Source: CAWUKT01 sp963923035
Lineage (GTDB): Bacteria; Bacteroidota; Bacteroidia; J057; JADKCL01
Length of the DNA stretch: 7,814 nt
Direction of reading: 5' to 3'
Assembly: GCA_963923035.1 (NCBI GenBank)
Contig: CAWUKT010000146.1
Coordinates: 1 to 7,814 of the forward strand
Shown here: positions 5,964 to 7,814 of the stretch, in pieces
Position numbering within the stretch: position 1 is the stretch's first letter
Layout: the number at the start of each line of letters is the position of its first letter
Made by a program: the position numbers and the translations under genes
Notes under the pieces: generated by a model
What the model was told of the DNA's origin: nothing
Seen by the model: only the letters and a program-made list of their open reading frames with translations
Databases searched by the model: none

Positions 5964-6906
5964 CGGGACCTCCTTTCATTGGATGCAGTAATTCCTGGGC
6001 CAGAACACTCAAATTGGTCTGGACATGCGTTTTTCGGCGCATTCGACGGCCCTCCCAATCAACTTTCTCCTCAAAGTATTTTTCCCAAGCCTCAATAAAG
6101 GTCCGTTTGCCCATTTTCAAAAACCAGAACCGTCCTTCCTCCTCCCTAAACCAAGACCGCCAGTCGCGTTCTTGCTGGGTCAACTTCGCCGCCAGGGCAT
6201 CTACCCAGGGGCGGTAGGGTTCGATGGCATCAAAGACAAAGGCCGCCTGCCCATGATTCATGCGGTGCAGAATACCGAGTTGGGGGTCAAGCCCGGCAGT
6301 CAATACTGCCGTTTCAACCGCTCCATAAAGCATTCCATAGCCGTAATTCAAAAGTGCATTCAGCGGGTCCTTTGCTGGTCGACGGCTTCGTTTGCGGTGC
6401 TTCGGAGGCTGTCCCAGGACAGTAAACCAGGCGGGCCAGTAAATCTGCCCCGCCCGCGCTTCCAAACGTCGCAGCCAGTTCAGGTTAGAAGATACCGTCA
6501 TGCGGGTAGCGAGATCGTGGATTTCGCTGGCAGCATTTGCTTCCCCCAACTCATTCAAAACCTCTGCCTGGCCGCTCAATTTGCGCTGGAGCTGCCCTCG
6601 GATCCAATTTCGACTCGCCGCGGAGCCGGTCCATGTGAGTTGGGCCAGGCGAATCTGGGCATTTTTGCGGGGGCGCGCGGACCAAATCCTTGCCTGGGGC
6701 TGCCCCTTGGAATTGAAAATCAGGATCGGAATGTCATGCTCTTCCGCCAAGAGAACCGCCGCCGAACTCAGACGCCCCGTTTTTCGAAGGTGAATGGCAC
6801 TTACCCGGGAGGGGTGAATACGGCGCTGTGCCTTCCCATTTTGAAAGGAAAAGCGCCCATTGTCCCGATCAATGGCGACGCCATATTCATCAATGACAAT
6901 CAGCAT
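5941..6906 (-). CDS. cas1: CRISPR-associated integrase Cas1
   Basis: Cas1 is the catalytic subunit of the spacer-integration complex. The frame is open from 6960, but I start at ATG 6906 (321 aa) because MLIVIDEYGVAIDRDNGRF is the family's N-terminal strand. Residues 1-75 form the beta domain, with PILIFNSKGQPQARI typical of the family. The rest is the alpha-helical catalytic domain. The metal-binding triad is visible: E149 in RRLEARAGQIYW, H214 in GILHRMNHG, and D226 in FVFDAIEPYRPWVD. The signature DPLNALLNYGYGMLYGAVE is at residues 180-198. There is no fused reverse transcriptase, Cas4 or Cas6 domain. The 'RIWS' stretch after the beta domain reminds me of Cas1 proteins from Bacteroidota, which is a weak hint. 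There is no Shine-Dalgarno site. cas2 follows with overlap. The gene looks intact and functional. Confidence 0.97.
   Translation of the reverse strand: MLIVIDEYGVAIDRDNGRFSFQNGKAQRRIHPSRVSAIHLRKTGRLSSAAVLLAEEHDIPILIFNSKGQPQARIWSARPRKNAQIRLAQLTWTGSAASRNWIRGQLQRKLSGQAEVLNELGEANAASEIHDLATRMTVSSNLNWLRRLEARAGQIYWPAWFTVLGQPPKHRKRSRRPAKDPLNALLNYGYGMLYGAVETAVLTAGLDPQLGILHRMNHGQAAFVFDAIEPYRPWVDALAAKLTQQERDWRSWFREEEGRFWFLKMGKRTFIEAWEKYFEEKVDWEGRRMRRKTHVQTNLSVLAQELLHPMKGGPGAQDGHV
5968..5976 (-). promoter_or_regulatory. Shine-Dalgarno site of cas2
   Basis: On minus this reads AAAGGAGGT, with GGAGG five bases before the GTG at 5963. It lies within the cas1 coding sequence and favours GTG over the downstream ATG at 5954. 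Confidence 0.7.
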
Positions 6907-7060
6907 GGTGTTTTGCTTGGGTGGAGTTCTGTGGCCGAAACAGCGTCTAGCGGTGGGCATTTGTTGGAATCATTGTGCATGGATTTGAATTTAAAGGTGA
7001 GTAATGGGTAGAATACTGAGGAGGCAAGGGCTTAAACCGCTCCTTCAGTGATTTAGCTTG
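6907..7060. other. Spacer region between cas1 start and array C
   Basis: These 154 bp should hold the cas1 promoter (minus strand) unless cas1 is read from array C transcripts. I see no sequence resembling the leader of arrays A and B. It contains the stem-loop at 7015-7049. Confidence 0.5.
7015..7049. repeat. Stem-loop beside array C
   Basis: ACTGAGGAG (7015-7023) pairs with CTCCTTCAGT (7040-7049), with one bulged T and a 16-base loop. It begins 11 bp left of the first array C repeat. On minus, the direction inferred for all arrays, it follows the last repeat and precedes cas1, but no T run follows it. It could slow read-through from the array into cas1. Confidence 0.5.
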
Positions 7061-7775
7061 GTCGAAATCCTCGTTCAATGGACCTGCTTTTTGACCTTCT
7101 CCCAGTCTGGCTGGGAATCAGGAGATTGTCGAAATCCTCATTTAATGGACTTGCTTTTTGACTTGACTTTGTCATCGAAATGCTCTGCAATATTGTCGAA
7201 ATCCTCATTTAATGGACTTGCTTTTTGACCCAGACTACCGTACCCATCCTGCGTGGTGTCGTGTCGAAATCCTCGTTTAATGGACCTGCTTTTTGACTGC
7301 AGCGTCCGCCTATTGTCAAAGTGCAGGAGAAGTCGAAATCCTCGTTTAATGGACCTGTTTTTTGACAAGTTGATTCTGGTTGGAATCTTTACTTTGTCTG
7401 TCGAAATCCTCGTTTAATGGACCTGTTTTTTGACCTTGCTCATCGGTTTTTTTGTTAATGTTTCTACTGTCGAAATCCTCGTTTAATGGACTTGCTTTTT
7501 GACAATGATGATCTCGAATGGAACCTCACAACCGAAGTCGAAATCCTCGTTTAATGGACTTGCTTTTTGACTTCTCGGACGGAAGAGCCAAGCAGCTTAG
7601 CAGTCGAAATCCTCGTTTAATGGACTTGCTTTTTGACACTATTTGTTTTGATGCTCAATACTTCAGTTACTGTCGAAATCCTCGTTTAATGGACTTGCTT
7701 TTTGACCTCAAAGTCAACGGTAACGCGCTTGAGTTTGATTGGAGAAAACCTAGTATAATGGAATAGCTTTTTCAC
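7061..7775 (-). CRISPR. CRISPR array C: 11 repeats (last degenerate), 10 spacers
   Basis: Repeats start at 7061, 7128, 7195, 7263, 7332, 7400, 7469, 7537, 7603, 7672 and (degenerate) 7741, each 35 bp. Spacers are 31-34 bp. Four repeats (7469-7706) are identical to those of array A. The left ones vary at repeat positions 13 (A at 7128 and 7195), 16 (C at 7061), 24 (C at 7061, 7263, 7332, 7400) and 27 (T at 7332, 7400). The repeat orientation equals that of A and B, so minus transcription is assigned by analogy, with the leader expected beyond 7775. No leader-like sequence is present there, so the strand is less certain than for A and B. More repeats could lie beyond the window edge. Confidence 0.93.
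7741..7775 (-). repeat. Degenerate repeat at right end of array C
   Basis: It aligns without gaps to the consensus repeat with 27 of 35 matches. Differences are spread along its length (positions 2, 3, 8, 12, 15, 23, 25, 33) rather than confined to one end. It sits 34 bp after the last intact repeat, a normal spacer length. Its position at the expected leader side is unusual. Confidence 0.8.
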
Positions 7776-7814
7776 GGAAATATAAGGTCAGAAGCCAACG
7801 CTAGAGGCGTCGCG
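7776..7814. other. Right-edge sequence after array C
   Basis: The last 39 bp do not resemble leaders A or B. GTCG occurs at 7809-7812, exactly 33 bp after the degenerate repeat, where another repeat would start, but the next bases (CG instead of AA) do not fit. This may be chance. Confidence 0.3.

Noticed and set aside
6025..7011. Plus-strand open frame of 328 codons
   Set aside because: It is antisense to cas1, whose catalytic motifs are unambiguous.
7809..7814. Start of another array C repeat at the right edge
   Set aside because: Only GTCG matches and the next two bases differ. Six bases are too few to call.

Overview
The window looks like a chromosomal stretch of a free-living bacterium, most likely Bacteroidota and perhaps the Saprospiria. 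This rests on the resemblance of the 488-residue helical protein and of the N-terminally low-complexity partial protein to families I associate with that group. It is an inference from pattern memory, not from a search. Moderately high G+C and two strong Shine-Dalgarno sites (before cas2 and before the HTH gene) are somewhat atypical for Bacteroidota, so the placement is tentative.

Left part (1-4845), ordinary or accessory genes. A minus-strand gene runs off the left edge (1-778). It encodes a protein with a low-complexity N-terminus and an SH3-like domain, reminiscent of proteins near extracellular contractile injection systems. After a 584-bp gap comes a small predicted exported protein (1363-1659, +). 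It is tail-to-tail, with zero spacing, with a 488-aa alpha-helical protein of unknown function (1660-3126, -). A 1.08-kb stretch (3127-4206) has no convincing gene but holds three strong stem-loops, one followed by a T run. A plus-strand gene (4207-4845) encodes a protein with a C-terminal helix-turn-helix and ends 22 bp before the first CRISPR repeat.

Right part (4868-7775), a CRISPR locus. There are three arrays of one 35-bp repeat family, all with the same repeat orientation: A (3 repeats), B (6, the first degenerate) and C (11, the last degenerate). Together they hold 17 spacers of 31-34 bp. Between B and C lies a minus-strand cas1-cas2 pair with overlapping reading frames. Arrays A and B each have a 93-bp leader-like sequence directly on their right side. 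The two leader copies differ at 11 of 93 positions, and the copy next to B ends at the cas2 stop codon. This places transcription of A and B on the minus strand: cas1, cas2, leader B, array B, then leader A, array A. Array C lies upstream of cas1 in that direction and has no visible leader. Its right end, where the leader should be, carries a badly degenerate repeat.

No effector, Cas6, Cas4 or reverse transcriptase gene is inside the window, so the subtype cannot be assigned. The clearest new observation is that one spacer of array B and one of array C share exactly 15 bp at opposite ends. They can be joined into a single 50-bp target, so both arrays sampled the same invader locus.
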